Source of the DNA: Myxococcota bacterium
Lineage (GTDB): Bacteria > Myxococcota_A > UBA9160 > UBA6930
Reading direction: 5' to 3'
DNA length: 64,000 bases
NCBI GenBank assembly: GCA_028285625.1
Contig: JANQOX010000005.1
Location: 310,001-374,000, forward strand
Part shown: in pieces, positions 1-9,630 of the stretch
How positions within the stretch are numbered: position 1 is the stretch's first letter
Layout: the number at the start of each line of letters is the position of its first letter
Made by a program: the position numbers and the translations under genes
Notes under the pieces: model-generated
What the model was told of the DNA's origin: nothing
Seen by the model: the letters and a program-made list of their open reading frames with translations, nothing else
The model's database searches: none

Positions 1-1
1 G

Positions 2-901
2 CGAGTGAAGGAAATCCTGTCCTGGTACCCCAGTGACAACCCCGGCACGCTCTCCAACCTGGCGCGCATGATGAACCACGGCCGTCTGGCCGGTACCGGC
101 AAGCTGGTGATCCTGCCGGTGGACCAGGGCTTCGAGCACGGTCCGGCGCGCAGCTTCGCCAAGAACCCGCAGGGCTACGACCCCCGCTACCACTTCGAGC
201 TGGGCATCGAGGCCGGCTGCAACGCCTACGCCGCGCCGCTGGGCTTCCTCGAGGCGGGTGCGGCCGAGTTCGCCGGCCAGATCCCGCTGATCCTGAAGCT
301 CAACAACAGCGACAGTCTGCTGGGCGAGCCCTGCCCGGCGGTGACCGGCAGCGTGCAGGACGCCCTGCGCCTGGGCTGCTCGGCGATCGGCTTCACGATC
401 TACCCGTCGTCCGACTCGCGCAACACCATGTACGAGCAGATCCGCGAGCTGACGCTCGAGGCCAAGGACGCCGGCCTCGCCGTCGTCGTGTGGTCGTACC
501 CGCGCGGCACCGTGTCGAAGGACGGTGAGACCGCCATCGACATCGTGGCCTACGCGGCCCAGATCGCCGCGCAGCTCGGTGCGCACATCATCAAGGTGAA
601 GCCGCCGAGCGCGCACATCGAGCAGGACGCTGCGCGCAAGGTGTACGAGAGCGAGGGCATCCCGGTCGGTACGCTCGGCGAGCGCGTGCGCCACGTGGTG
701 CAGAGCGCCTTCGCCGGCCGCCGCATCGTGATCTTCTCGGGCGGTCCGGCCAAGGGCAAGGACGAGGTGCTCGAAGAGATCCGCGGCATCGCCGAGGGCG
801 GCGGCTTCGGCTCCATCGTGGGCCGCAACTCGTTCCAGCGCCCCAAGGCCGAGGGCATCGAGCTGCTCCACGAGATCATGGACATCCACGCGAACGCGTA
901 G
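2..901 (+). CDS. fbaB: Class I fructose-bisphosphate aldolase, DhnA/FbaB type (5'-partial)
   Basis: Glycolytic and gluconeogenic enzyme that reversibly splits fructose-1,6-bisphosphate through a lysine Schiff base in the cytoplasm. The visible protein has the family hallmarks GRLAGTGKLVILPVDQGFEHGP near its N-terminus (the phosphate-binding opening of the TIM barrel) and IIKVKPPSAH near residue 200, which carries the expected Schiff-base lysine. FSGGPAKG and IVGRNSFQRP close the barrel and bind phosphate. A GTG at position 5 could start translation, but the frame stays open to the window edge and relatives carry about ten more residues, so the true start probably lies outside the window. A strong hairpin follows immediately downstream, so the gene ends its transcript. 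Confidence 0.9.
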   Translation, partial: RVKEILSWYPSDNPGTLSNLARMMNHGRLAGTGKLVILPVDQGFEHGPARSFAKNPQGYDPRYHFELGIEAGCNAYAAPLGFLEAGAAEFAGQIPLILKLNNSDSLLGEPCPAVTGSVQDALRLGCSAIGFTIYPSSDSRNTMYEQIRELTLEAKDAGLAVVVWSYPRGTVSKDGETAIDIVAYAAQIAAQLGAHIIKVKPPSAHIEQDAARKVYESEGIPVGTLGERVRHVVQSAFAGRRIVIFSGGPAKGKDEVLEEIRGIAEGGGFGSIVGRNSFQRPKAEGIELLHEIMDIHANA

Positions 902-912
902 GACGCCCAAAG

Positions 913-961
913 CGAAACGAAGGGCCGGTGGGCAGATGCCCGCCGGCCCTTCTTCGTTTCG
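913..961 (+). terminator. Intrinsic terminator after the aldolase gene
   Basis: A long hairpin pairs CGAAACGAAGGGCCGG with CCGGCCCTTC..GTTTCG; the right arm has a three-base insertion. The loop contains a second small stem, GGGC-AGAT-GCCC. It begins 12 bases after the aldolase stop codon and ends next to the stop of the convergent small membrane protein gene, so it may serve both strands. There is no long T-run. Confidence 0.7.
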
Positions 962-967
962 GGCTCG

Positions 968-1174
968 CTACGAGACGCGGACCCAGTAGGCGAGCAATAC
1001 GACGAGTGGCACGAGGCCAGCGAGTCCGAGCCCGAAGCCCGCGAAACGACCCAGGGGCCAGGGGGGCTGACCGGAAGCGGTTCGCAGCACCAACCAGCCG
1101 CCGACACCGGCGAGAAGCGCCGCAACCACCAGCCCGCGGGCGAGGTGGATCTGGATGAAGGCCTCGAGCTCCAT
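968..1174 (-). CDS. Small membrane protein with two predicted helices, 68 aa
   Basis: Not recognised. The protein starts MELEAFIQIH, then has a hydrophobic helix at about residues 12-30 (LVVAALLAGVGGWLVL), a short polar loop (RTASGQPPWPLGR) and a second helix at about 41-65. This is a two-helix hairpin typical of small inner-membrane proteins. Its ATG overlaps the TGA of the upstream Zn-ribbon gene as TGATG, so the two are translationally coupled and probably work together. Longer in-frame starts exist but lie inside the neighbour. The pair ends near the aldolase terminator on the opposite strand. Confidence 0.6.
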   Translation of the reverse strand: MELEAFIQIHLARGLVVAALLAGVGGWLVLRTASGQPPWPLGRFAGFGLGLAGLVPLVVLLAYWVRVS

Positions 1175-1446
1175 CAGTCGTACCGCACCGGGCCCCACGT
1201 CCCGCCGCGACCGTGGTAGGTCTCGACGTCGAGGCGAAACACACGGCTGCACCCGCGGCACGCGTAGCCCGTCGAGACGAAGTCCGGGAAGCGCGTCGTG
1301 TCGGCAGGCGGTGTGGGACCGATGACCTCTTCGAGCGTGCCATCCGCCAGGTTGTCCTGGATCCCGCGCAGCGCTTTGCGCAGCTCACCCAGAGAGCGGA
1401 TCTCGACCGTCAGATCGAGCTCCGCGCACTTCGAACAGACCGGCAT
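1174..1446 (-). CDS. Small Zn-ribbon protein, 90 aa
   Basis: Function unknown. Two CxxC knuckles are visible: CSKC at residues 4-7 and CRGC near residue 66. They bracket an alpha-rich segment (LGELRKALRGIQDNLADG), which is the layout of a rubredoxin-like or zinc-ribbon fold that could bind zinc and either nucleic acid or a partner protein. The chosen start is the ATG at 1446, directly before the first knuckle; upstream codons in this frame look non-coding (Arg/Pro-rich). It is coupled to the two-helix membrane protein by a TGATG overlap. The divergent oxidoreductase gene begins about 125 bases away, so regulatory sequence may be shared. Confidence 0.6.
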   Translation of the reverse strand: MPVCSKCAELDLTVEIRSLGELRKALRGIQDNLADGTLEEVIGPTPPADTTRFPDFVSTGYACRGCSRVFRLDVETYHGRGGTWGPVRYD

Positions 1447-1571
1447 GGGCCCCCCGCCTTTGCAGGAGGGTACCCATCGCCTCCGCCATGGCGCGGCCGG
1501 CAGCCGAACTTGCCGACCCTCGCTTCGGGGTACGCTTGGTGGGTGCTGGCATCGAGGGAGGGAGTGGCGAC

Positions 1572-2657
1572 GTGGAACGCATGAACGAGCTGGGCTTCTA
1601 CACACTGGCCGGCGGGGCGACCTCGCCGCGGGTGCTGCTCGACGAGGTGGCCGAGGGCGAGGCGCTCGGTCTCGGATCGGCGTTCATCAGCGAGCGCTTC
1701 AATGTGAAGGAGGCGGCGACGCTCTCTGGCGCGGCAGGCGCAGCGACCACCGAGCTCGGCATCGCGACGGCGGCGACCAACCACAACACGCGACACCCCA
1801 TGGTGACGGCGGCCTACGCCATGACCATGCACAAGCTCACCGGCGGGCGCTTCTCGCTCGGGCTTGGGCGCGGCATCAAGCCCATGTTCGACGCGTATGG
1901 CCTGCCCCCCATCAAGACGGCGCAGATCGAGGACTTCGTGAGCCTCATGCGACGCATCTGGCGGGGCGAGGTCGTGGTGGGGCACGACGGGCCGGCCGGG
2001 CACTACCCGCTGCTCACCATGGGCCCCGACTATCAAGAACACATCCCCATGACGTTCACGGCCTTCGGGCCGAACTCGCTGGCGCTGGGCGGACGCGCCT
2101 TCGACGCGGTGGTGCTCCATACCTTCTTCACCGACGAGACCACGGCGCGCTGTGCGGCGGCGGTCAAGCGCGCAGCCGAAGAAGCCGGACGCGACCCGGC
2201 CGAGGTGCGCGTGTGGAGTTGCTTCGCGACCGTGGGCGATCACCTGCCCGAAGACGTGCGGCTCAAGAAGACGGTGGGCCGTATGGCGACCTACCTGCAG
2301 GCCTACGGCGACCTGATGGTGCGCACCAACGGATGGGACCCGGAGGTGCTGGCGAGCTTTCGCGCCGACCCGCTGGTGGCGGGCTTCCGCGGGGCGCTCG
2401 ACACCACCGCCACCCCCGAGCAGCTCGAGCACGTGGCGGGGCTCATCCCCGAGGACTGGCTGGCCCCTTCGGCCACGGGCAGCCCCGAGGCTTGCGTCGA
2501 AGCGATCGAGGGGCAGTTCGCGCTCGGTTGCGACGGGGTGATCCTGCATGGCGCGAGCCCCGCCGAGCTGGCGCCGATCGTCGAGGCGTATCGCAAGCGC
2601 CGGCCGTCCGGCCGCTTCGATCACCTCGCCGCCAATCCGGCAGGGCGGGCCGCCTAG
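1572..2657 (+). CDS. LLM-class F420-dependent oxidoreductase (MSMEG_2249-like subfamily)
   Basis: Luciferase-like TIM-barrel oxidoreductase expected to use F420 (or FMN) in the cytoplasm; substrate unknown. The start of the protein, NELGFYTLAG followed by GLGSAFISERFNVKEAA, and the block RFSLGLGRGIKP are typical of the TIGR03857-type actinobacterial F420 family as I recall it. The C-terminal GCDGVILHGASP strand closes the barrel. I place the start at GTG 1572 because GGGAGGGAG lies about seven bases upstream; ATG 1581 is the alternative and still gives the full domain. At 361 aa it is slightly longer than standard LLM proteins. A weak promoter-like TTGCCG/TACGCT pair lies at 1510-1536. Confidence 0.85.
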   Translation: MERMNELGFYTLAGGATSPRVLLDEVAEGEALGLGSAFISERFNVKEAATLSGAAGAATTELGIATAATNHNTRHPMVTAAYAMTMHKLTGGRFSLGLGRGIKPMFDAYGLPPIKTAQIEDFVSLMRRIWRGEVVVGHDGPAGHYPLLTMGPDYQEHIPMTFTAFGPNSLALGGRAFDAVVLHTFFTDETTARCAAAVKRAAEEAGRDPAEVRVWSCFATVGDHLPEDVRLKKTVGRMATYLQAYGDLMVRTNGWDPEVLASFRADPLVAGFRGALDTTATPEQLEHVAGLIPEDWLAPSATGSPEACVEAIEGQFALGCDGVILHGASPAELAPIVEAYRKRRPSGRFDHLAANPAGRAA

Positions 2658-2675
2658 CCCGGGAGGCACTCCGCG

Positions 2676-4037
2676 CTAGCGGGCGCGTACCTCGCGAACG
2701 GCGCGCACGATCGCATCGCAGCTGCGCGCCACGTCGTCCGCCGTGGTCTGCCACGACGACACGCTGATGCGCAGGCCCGCCTGGCCGTGCCACTGGGTGG
2801 GGCCGCACCAACAGGTGCCGTCGGCCTCGAGCGCCTCGATCAGGGCGGCGACCTCAGCATCGCTCTCGAAGCCCACGACGACCTGGTTGAGGACGACGTC
2901 GTTCAGGATCGGAAGGCCCGCCTGGCCCAGTCCGTCGGCGAAGCGTCGCGCGTGGTCGCAGCAGCGGTCGAGCAACTCTTCGAGGCCGCGCCGCCCGAGC
3001 GATCGAAGGGCCGCGACCACTTCGGGTCCGCGTGCGCGACGCGACGAGTCGGGGGTGAGGTCGCCCGGCTCGCGATCGCGCTGGGCCAGGTACGGGGCGC
3101 GAAAGCTCATGGCGTTCGACAAGGCGTTGCCGTCGCGCACGATTACGAGGCCCGCGTCGTACGGCGTGTTGAGCCACTTGTGCGCGTCGAGCGCCCAGGA
3201 GTCGGCGCGTTCCACCCCCGTGGCGAGTGGCGCCAGTCGAGACGATGCGCGGGCCCAGAGCCCGAAGGCGCCGTCCACGTGGAGCCAGGCGCCGGCGGCC
3301 CGGCAGGCGTCGGCGATGGGCCCGAAGGGATCGAAGGCGCCGGAGTTCACGTTGCCGGCCTGGGCGCAGACGATGGCCGGCGCGCGCAGAACCGGCAGCG
3401 CGTCGGCGCGCATGCGGCCCTGGTCGTCGGCGGGCACCACGACGACCCGCTCGCGACCGAACCCGAGCAGGCCCAGCGCCTTGCGCACGGTGGCGTGCAC
3501 CTCGGCACCCACCACCACCTGCACCTCGGGCGCGCCGAACAGACCGTCGCGCTCGACGTCCCAGCCCGCACGGGCGAGCACCGAATGGCGCGCGGCAGCC
3601 AGTGCGCTGGCGTTGGCCATGGTCGCACCGGTGACGATCGCACCCTCGCAGCCCGGTTCGAAGCCCAGGGCCGACACGATCCAGCGCAGCGCCGTGCGCT
3701 CGAAGCCGACGGCCGTGGGCGACATGGTTCGGGTGAACGCGTTCTGGTCCCACGCGCTCGCCAGCCAGTTCGTGGCCAGTGCGGCCGGCAGGGTGCCGCC
3801 GGTCACGAAGCCGAAGTAGCGGCCGCCCGAAGAGGCGACGGTGGCGGGCGAACCGATCGCGTCGATCCAGGCGAGCACCTCGGCCGGCTCGGCGCCGTCT
3901 TCGGGCAGGTCGACGTCGAGTGCCGAGTCGAGCGCGGCCACTGCGGCCGCATCGGGGGTGACGCGCCGCCCGTCGAGGGCAGCCAGGTGATGCGCGCCGC
4001 GCCGGGCCGCGTCTTCGAGAAGCGGGTCGAGGTCCAT
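2676..4037 (-). CDS. PLP-dependent group II (aspartate/aromatic-type) decarboxylase family
   Basis: Fold-type I PLP enzyme of the glutamate/aromatic amino-acid decarboxylase group, 453 aa, cytoplasmic. The PLP lysine lies in [11 protein letters not shown] (about residue 290); HVDGAFG (about residue 250) supplies the aspartate that pairs with the pyridine nitrogen. The N-terminal part, [16 protein letters not shown], and the cofactor-phosphate block [15 protein letters not shown] are both typical. Known relatives decarboxylate amino acids or act as PLP lyases; the substrate cannot be told from sequence. The start is ATG 4037. It is convergent with the F420-type enzyme and divergent from the ceramidase-like gene, with about 137 bases between the two starts. 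Confidence 0.85.
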   Translation of the reverse strand: MDLDPLLEDAARRGAHHLAALDGRRVTPDAAAVAALDSALDVDLPEDGAEPAEVLAWIDAIGSPATVASSGGRYFGFVTGGTLPAALATNWLASAWDQNAFTRTMSPTAVGFERTALRWIVSALGFEPGCEGAIVTGATMANASALAAARHSVLARAGWDVERDGLFGAPEVQVVVGAEVHATVRKALGLLGFGRERVVVVPADDQGRMRADALPVLRAPAIVCAQAGNVNSGAFDPFGPIADACRAAGAWLHVDGAFGLWARASSRLAPLATGVERADSWALDAHKWLNTPYDAGLVIVRDGNALSNAMSFRAPYLAQRDREPGDLTPDSSRRARGPEVVAALRSLGRRGLEELLDRCCDHARRFADGLGQAGLPILNDVVLNQVVVGFESDAEVAALIEALEADGTCWCGPTQWHGQAGLRISVSSWQTTADDVARSCDAIVRAVREVRAR

Positions 4038-4174
4038 GGCCCCAGGGTCGAAGCCGGCGCACCGAGACGCAACCGGACAATCGGCGGATCCCGCGGTCGT
4101 CAGCAACCGGACGCCACCCGGACGCGATGGCGCCCGGCGCGCGCGGCTATACTCGGCGCCCGGAGGACGATGGG

Positions 4175-5544
4175 GTGACCGATCTGCGTGCCGGCGTCGC
4201 AACGGTGGAGCTGCCGCTCCGCCTGGGCACGGCGATGATGGGATACGGCGCACGCAAGGGTGGCGCCGACGCACTGCACGACCCGCTGCACGCCCGTGCG
4301 CTCTATGTCGCGGGCGCGTCGGATCTGTTGATCGTCTCCTGCGAGGTCTGCCTGATCGCACCGGCCCAGGCCGACGCCTTGCGCGAGCGCATCCACGCCA
4401 AGACGGGCGTGCCGCCGGAGCGCACGCTGGTGAGCTGCATCCACACCCACTCCGGTCCCGACACCGGGCTGGGCGAACTGCTGGCCGGGCGCCCGGAGCC
4501 CGACCACGTGGCGCCGCTGTTCGACGCCATCGAGCGCGCCGCGGCCGAGGCCGTGGGGAGTGCCGGCCCCGCGCGTCTCGGGGCGGGCCACGCCGAGGCG
4601 CGGATCGGACGCAACCGCCGAATCGAAGACGGGCCACTCGACACCGACGTCCTCGTCGTGCGCGTGGATCGCGCGACCGGCGCCGGGCCTGCGGGTGCCT
4701 CCGATCCGCTGGCGGTGCTCTACGTGCACGGTTGTCACCCCACGGCGCTGGGTCACGACAACCTGGCGTGGTCCGCCGATTGGCCCTGGGCAGCGGGGGA
4801 GGCGATCCGCGAGGCCCTGCCCGGGGTGACGCCGATCTTCGTGCTCGGCGCCCATGCCGACGTAGACCCCCGGACGCGGGGGCTCCTCGACCTGGCGATC
4901 GCGAACCAGAGCGTGGGCGTGTCCTTCGAAGAGACGGCCGCGCTCGGTCGCGAGATCGGTCTCGCGGTCGCGGCCTGCGCCCGCGGCATCCGCACCGAAG
5001 CGGATGCCCAGGTGGGCGCCGCCAGTGCACGCGTGCCGGTGCCTACGCTGCGGCCCGTCGAGGGGGGGCGAGAGGCCGCGCTCGAGGCGCTGGGCCTGCC
5101 CGCCGACCACGCCGCACGAACGTCCGAGCTGTTTGCGCTCGAGCACGAGCGAACGCGCTGCCTGCCCGACGCCGAGAGGCGAGCGCGCATCGCGAAGGTG
5201 CGCGGCTACCTGCGCGATCGCACCGCGCGGCGTTTCGCCGCTTCGGAGACGCCCGAGGTCGAGGTGCAGGTGCTGCACCTGGCCGGCGCCCGCCTGCTGG
5301 CCCTGCCCGCCGAGCCCACCGTGGCGGTGGGTCTCGACTGGAAGGCGCGGGTCGGTGGCGACGCCGCGGTGTTGGGCATCGGCAACGGCTGGCTTCGCTA
5401 CCTGCCGCATGCCACCGACTTCGAAGACCCGCGTGCCCACGAGAAGTACGAGATCCTGCAGTCGGTACTGGTGCCCGAGGCCGCCGAGCGGTTGCTCGCC
5501 CGCGCCGAGGCACTCGATGCCGCGCTGACACGCGAGCTCGCAGC

Positions 5545-5548
<4 letters not shown>
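4175..5548 (+). CDS. Neutral/alkaline ceramidase-like hydrolase, 457 aa
   Basis: Resembles the N-terminal catalytic domain of neutral/alkaline non-lysosomal ceramidases, zinc amidases that release fatty acid from ceramide. Zinc-ligand motifs HTHSGPD (about residue 92) and HGCHPT (about residue 189) are present, and the C-terminal part [17 protein letters not shown] matches the family pattern GYLPT. There is no signal peptide and no C-terminal Ig-like domain, so a related cytoplasmic amidase is possible. GTG 4175 follows GGAGGA at good distance and a TATACT -10-like box lies at 4148-4153. Its stop overlaps the asnS start (ATGA), so an aminoacyl-tRNA synthetase is translated from the same message. 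Confidence 0.8.
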
Positions 5549-6927
<1,379 letters not shown>

Positions 6928-6991
6928 TCCAGCTTCGGCCCGTTCCGTTCGGGCTCGTTCGAGATGGCCGGCGCGGTACCTTCGCGGCGCG

Positions 6992-7864
6992 ATGGTGTCG
7001 CTCACCCCGGCTCAGCAGGCGCTTCTCGGCGAGCTGTCCGACGCGCTGATCGCCGTCCCTGGCGTGCGCGCCGTGGCGCTCGGCGGCTCGTACGCGCGCG
7101 GTACGGCGCGCGCCGACTCGGATCTCGACGTCGGCCTCTACTACGAAGAGGCTGCGCCCTTCGAGGTGTCGGCCGTCGATGCGGTGCTCGGGCGCTTCGA
7201 CCCGCGGCCCGAGCGGGTGGTGACCGAGACGGGCGAGTGGGGCCCGTGGGTCAATGGGGGCGCGTGGCTGCGGGTGGGCGAGCAGCCGGTGGACGTGCTC
7301 TACCGCGCCTTCGAGCAGCTCGACCACTGGACCGACGCCTGTGAACGCGGAGAGCGCGTGTGGGACTACGCGCAGACGCCGACCCACGGCTTCCACAGCC
7401 AGATCCTGATGGCCGAGCTCTCGGTCTGCGTGCCGCTCGCCGACCCCGACGACGCCTTGGCCCGTCGCAAGGCACGCGTCGCCGAGATGCCGACGGCGCT
7501 CCGCGATCGGCTCCTCCAGGACTTCCTGTGGCACGTGGCGTTCACGCTGTACCACGCGCGCGGCCACGCCGGCCGCGGCGACGTGTACAACGCGGTGGGT
7601 TGTCTGAACCGCGCCGCCGCATGCCTGGTGCAGGCCTGGCATGCGCTGGCAGGGCGCTGGTTCACCGGGGACAAGGGCGCGCTGGCGGTGGGACCCGAAG
7701 CCGAGGCGCGTGAGCTCGAGGCCGTGCTGGCCGCGCCCGGGGCCGATGCCGCGTCGCTCTCGGCGTCCGTCGAGCGGGTCGCGGCGTTGCATGGCGCCGC
7801 CTGTGAGCGGGCCGGCGACCGCTACCGGCCCCCGTTCGACCTGGGCGCGATCCGCGGCGCCTGA
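6992..7864 (+). CDS. Nucleotidyltransferase-domain protein, 290 aa
   Basis: The N-terminal domain carries the pol-beta superfamily signature GGSYARGTARADSDLD (residues 29-44) with the expected two acidic metal ligands, DSDLD. A conserved-looking strand with another acid (PVDVLYRAFEQ) follows. The C-terminal half is helical (LLQDFLWHVAFTLYHARGHAGRGDV) and contains an HEPN-like substrate-holding segment. Such proteins transfer nucleotides to small molecules or proteins; the substrate is unknown. A kanamycin-type or DUF4037-like enzyme and a free-standing toxin-type MNT are both possible, but no separate HEPN partner gene is adjacent. The -10-like TACCTT lies only ten bases before the ATG, so the transcript may be almost leaderless. 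Confidence 0.75.
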   Translation: MVSLTPAQQALLGELSDALIAVPGVRAVALGGSYARGTARADSDLDVGLYYEEAAPFEVSAVDAVLGRFDPRPERVVTETGEWGPWVNGGAWLRVGEQPVDVLYRAFEQLDHWTDACERGERVWDYAQTPTHGFHSQILMAELSVCVPLADPDDALARRKARVAEMPTALRDRLLQDFLWHVAFTLYHARGHAGRGDVYNAVGCLNRAAACLVQAWHALAGRWFTGDKGALAVGPEAEARELEAVLAAPGADAASLSASVERVAALHGAACERAGDRYRPPFDLGAIRGA

Positions 7865-7953
7865 CCCCCGCCGGTCCCGGGCGGAGCGGTCCTGGCCCCG
7901 CGGGGCCTCCCGACTCGACCGTTTCTTTACAGCTTTCCGCTTGCCGGCCGAAA

Positions 7954-7991
7954 TAGAACATGTTCCAATTCACGAACTGGAACATGTTTCA
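7954..7991. promoter_or_regulatory. Two tandem KstR-like operator boxes before a P450 gene
   Basis: Two 14-bp sites both match TNNAACNNGTTNNA exactly: TAGAACATGTTCCA at 7954-7967 and TGGAACATGTTTCA at 7978-7991. Their starts are 24 bp apart, so they lie on nearly the same DNA face. The pattern is the published consensus for KstR, the TetR-family sterol-catabolism repressor of mycobacteria. They sit about 70 bases before the P450 start; a TTTACA at 7926-7931 could be a -35 element, with the first box over the -10 region. The repressor gene itself is not obvious here: the TetR at 12.9 kb has a different palindrome in front of it. Confidence 0.65.
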
Positions 7992-8059
7992 GTTTCGGCA
8001 GCCCGGGATGCTCCACCGGACCGGGCAGCCCGCCGATGGCAGCACCAGCGGAGGATCCC

Positions 8060-9280
8060 GTGGACGACGTTCGCTTTCTCGACTCGAGCTTCTGGGACGA
8101 GGCCATGCCCGGCCGGTTTCGTTGGCTGCAGGAGAACGACCCGGTGCATTGGTCCGAACCGGACCAGTGCTGGATCCTCACCCGCTTCGACGACGTGGCC
8201 GCCGTCTCGAAGAACCAGGAAGTCTTCACCTCTGCCGAGGGCGTGGTGCCCGCGGCGAAGATCGGTCTGATCGATGAGCCCGAGCCCCACCACGGGCAGC
8301 TGCGGGGCCTGATCAACAAGGGCTTCACGCCGCGCATGGTGAAGAAGCTCGAGGGGCCGTTCCTCGAGATCGTGAACGAGTGCATCGATGCCGTCGCCAA
8401 GAAGGGCGAGTGCGACTTCGTCGAAGCGATCGCGGTGCCGCTTCCGCTGCTGATCATCGCCGAGATGATCGGAATCCGGAAGGAAGACCGGGAGAGCTTC
8501 CACCGCTGGTCGGACCACATGATCAGCGCGGCCGGCAGCACCGATCCCGAGGTGATCCAGCGCGCGGGCATCGCCTTCGCGGAGTACTCGGCCTACGTGA
8601 CCGAGATCATCGAAGAGCGCCGCAAGAACCCTCAGGACGACCTGGTGAGCATCCTCGTCGGGGCCAAGGACGAGGGCATGCTCGGCGAGTTCGAGCAGAC
8701 CGGCAACGCGACCGACGGCATCGACGACGCGCACAAGGGCCTGGCCAACGACGAGCTGGTGATGATGCTCGTGATCCTGCTGGTCGCCGGCAACGAGACC
8801 ACCCGCAACGCGCTTTCAGGCGGAATGCAGCTGCTGATCGAGCAACCCGACGTGCGACAGCAGTTGATCGACGATCCGTCACTGATCCCGGCGGCCGTGG
8901 AAGAGCTGGTCCGCCTCGTCTCCCCCGTGCACTGCTTCCAGCGCACGCTCACCCGCGATGCCGAGGTGGCCGGGCAGGCCATGAAGCAGGGCCAGAAGGT
9001 GCTGCTGGTCTACCCCGCGGCCAATCGCGATCCCGCGCACTTCTCGAACCCCGACCACCTGGACCTGCATCGCAATCCGAACCACCTGGCCTTCGGGCTC
9101 GGGCCGCACTTCTGCCTGGGCGCCAACCTGGCCCGCATGGAGCTGCGCGTGGCCTTCAGCGAGCTGCTGCGCCGGCTGCCGGACATGGAGTTCGCGGCCG
9201 GCGGGCCCGTGGTGATGCCCTCGGCCCTGGTGCGCTCGTGCACCGAGATGCGCGTGCGGTTCACGCCGGTGTCGGACTAG
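8060..9280 (+). CDS. Cytochrome P450 (class I bacterial type), 406 aa
   Basis: Haem monooxygenase needing ferredoxin and reductase partners, none of which lie nearby. I-helix AGNETT (about residue 243), ExxR in EELVRL (about 280) and the haem-ligand loop FGLGPHFCLG (about 343-352, Cys proximal ligand) are intact. Overall similarity is to the CYP124/125/142-like group that hydroxylates lipid or sterol side chains; that assignment is tentative. GTG 8060 is chosen because GGAGG lies six bases upstream; ATG 8036 would add eight residues without a ribosome site. Two KstR-like boxes upstream suggest control by a lipid-responsive TetR regulator. The last codons and stop lie in a 26-bp tandem repeat. 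Confidence 0.92.
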   Translation: MDDVRFLDSSFWDEAMPGRFRWLQENDPVHWSEPDQCWILTRFDDVAAVSKNQEVFTSAEGVVPAAKIGLIDEPEPHHGQLRGLINKGFTPRMVKKLEGPFLEIVNECIDAVAKKGECDFVEAIAVPLPLLIIAEMIGIRKEDRESFHRWSDHMISAAGSTDPEVIQRAGIAFAEYSAYVTEIIEERRKNPQDDLVSILVGAKDEGMLGEFEQTGNATDGIDDAHKGLANDELVMMLVILLVAGNETTRNALSGGMQLLIEQPDVRQQLIDDPSLIPAAVEELVRLVSPVHCFQRTLTRDAEVAGQAMKQGQKVLLVYPAANRDPAHFSNPDHLDLHRNPNHLAFGLGPHFCLGANLARMELRVAFSELLRRLPDMEFAAGGPVVMPSALVRSCTEMRVRFTPVSD

Positions 9281-9338
9281 CACCTTCGTCCGGGGTGTCG
9301 GACTAGCACCCTTGTCCGGACTGTCGGACGAGCACCCA
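9270..9338. repeat. 26-bp tandem repeat, 2.6 copies, spanning the P450 stop codon
   Basis: Copies start at 9270, 9296 and 9322, each beginning TGTCGGAC(T/G)AGCACC and then a variable CTTCGTCCGG-like half. The first copy includes the last P450 codons and its TAG stop; the later copies are untranslated. The unit is not a multiple of three. Confidence 0.75.
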
Positions 9339-9364
9339 CTGACCGACGGCCGGGGCGACCCGGC

Positions 9365-9394
9365 TTGCTCCCGCGCGCGCGCCTGCGGTACGGT
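9365..9394 (+). promoter_or_regulatory. Sigma-70-like promoter before a 38-codon ORF
   Basis: TTGCTC at 9365-9370 and TACGGT at 9389-9394 are separated by 18 bases. The expected start point, about 9401, lies just before an AAGGGAG ribosome site and GTG 9413. The spacer is alternating GC-rich sequence, so the match could be fortuitous. Confidence 0.35.
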
Positions 9395-9412
9395 GCCGGC
9401 AAGGGAGTGTTC

Positions 9413-9529
9413 GTGGAAGTGATCCGGCTCAGCCTTGGGATCCGTCGCGTCATGGCGTCGAAGCAGCGGGTACCGCTGCGCGTCGCGCCTGGCGTCGGTC
9501 CCAAGCCGCGCACCCGCGCGGCCTACTGA
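9413..9529 (+). CDS. Possible 38-aa basic peptide
   Basis: Not recognised. GTG 9413 follows AAGGGAG at good spacing and a promoter-like pair at 9365-9394. The product begins VEVIRLSLGIRRVMASKQR and is strongly basic, with a Pro/Arg-rich tail ending TRAAY. It lies in the roughly 350-base spacer between the P450 and the acetyltransferase gene. Apart from this ORF and the 26-bp repeat I see nothing in that spacer. High GC content gives many chance ORFs, so this is a low-confidence call resting on its initiation signals. Confidence 0.3.
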   Translation: MEVIRLSLGIRRVMASKQRVPLRVAPGVGPKPRTRAAY

Positions 9530-9630
9530 GCCCCGCCGGCGCTCGCGCGTCGGCCCCAGCCGGGCCCGCCCCGGCTCTTCACTGCCACCCCTGCGCGCCT
9601 CGCGGCGCGCCACCACTCGAGGGACATGCC

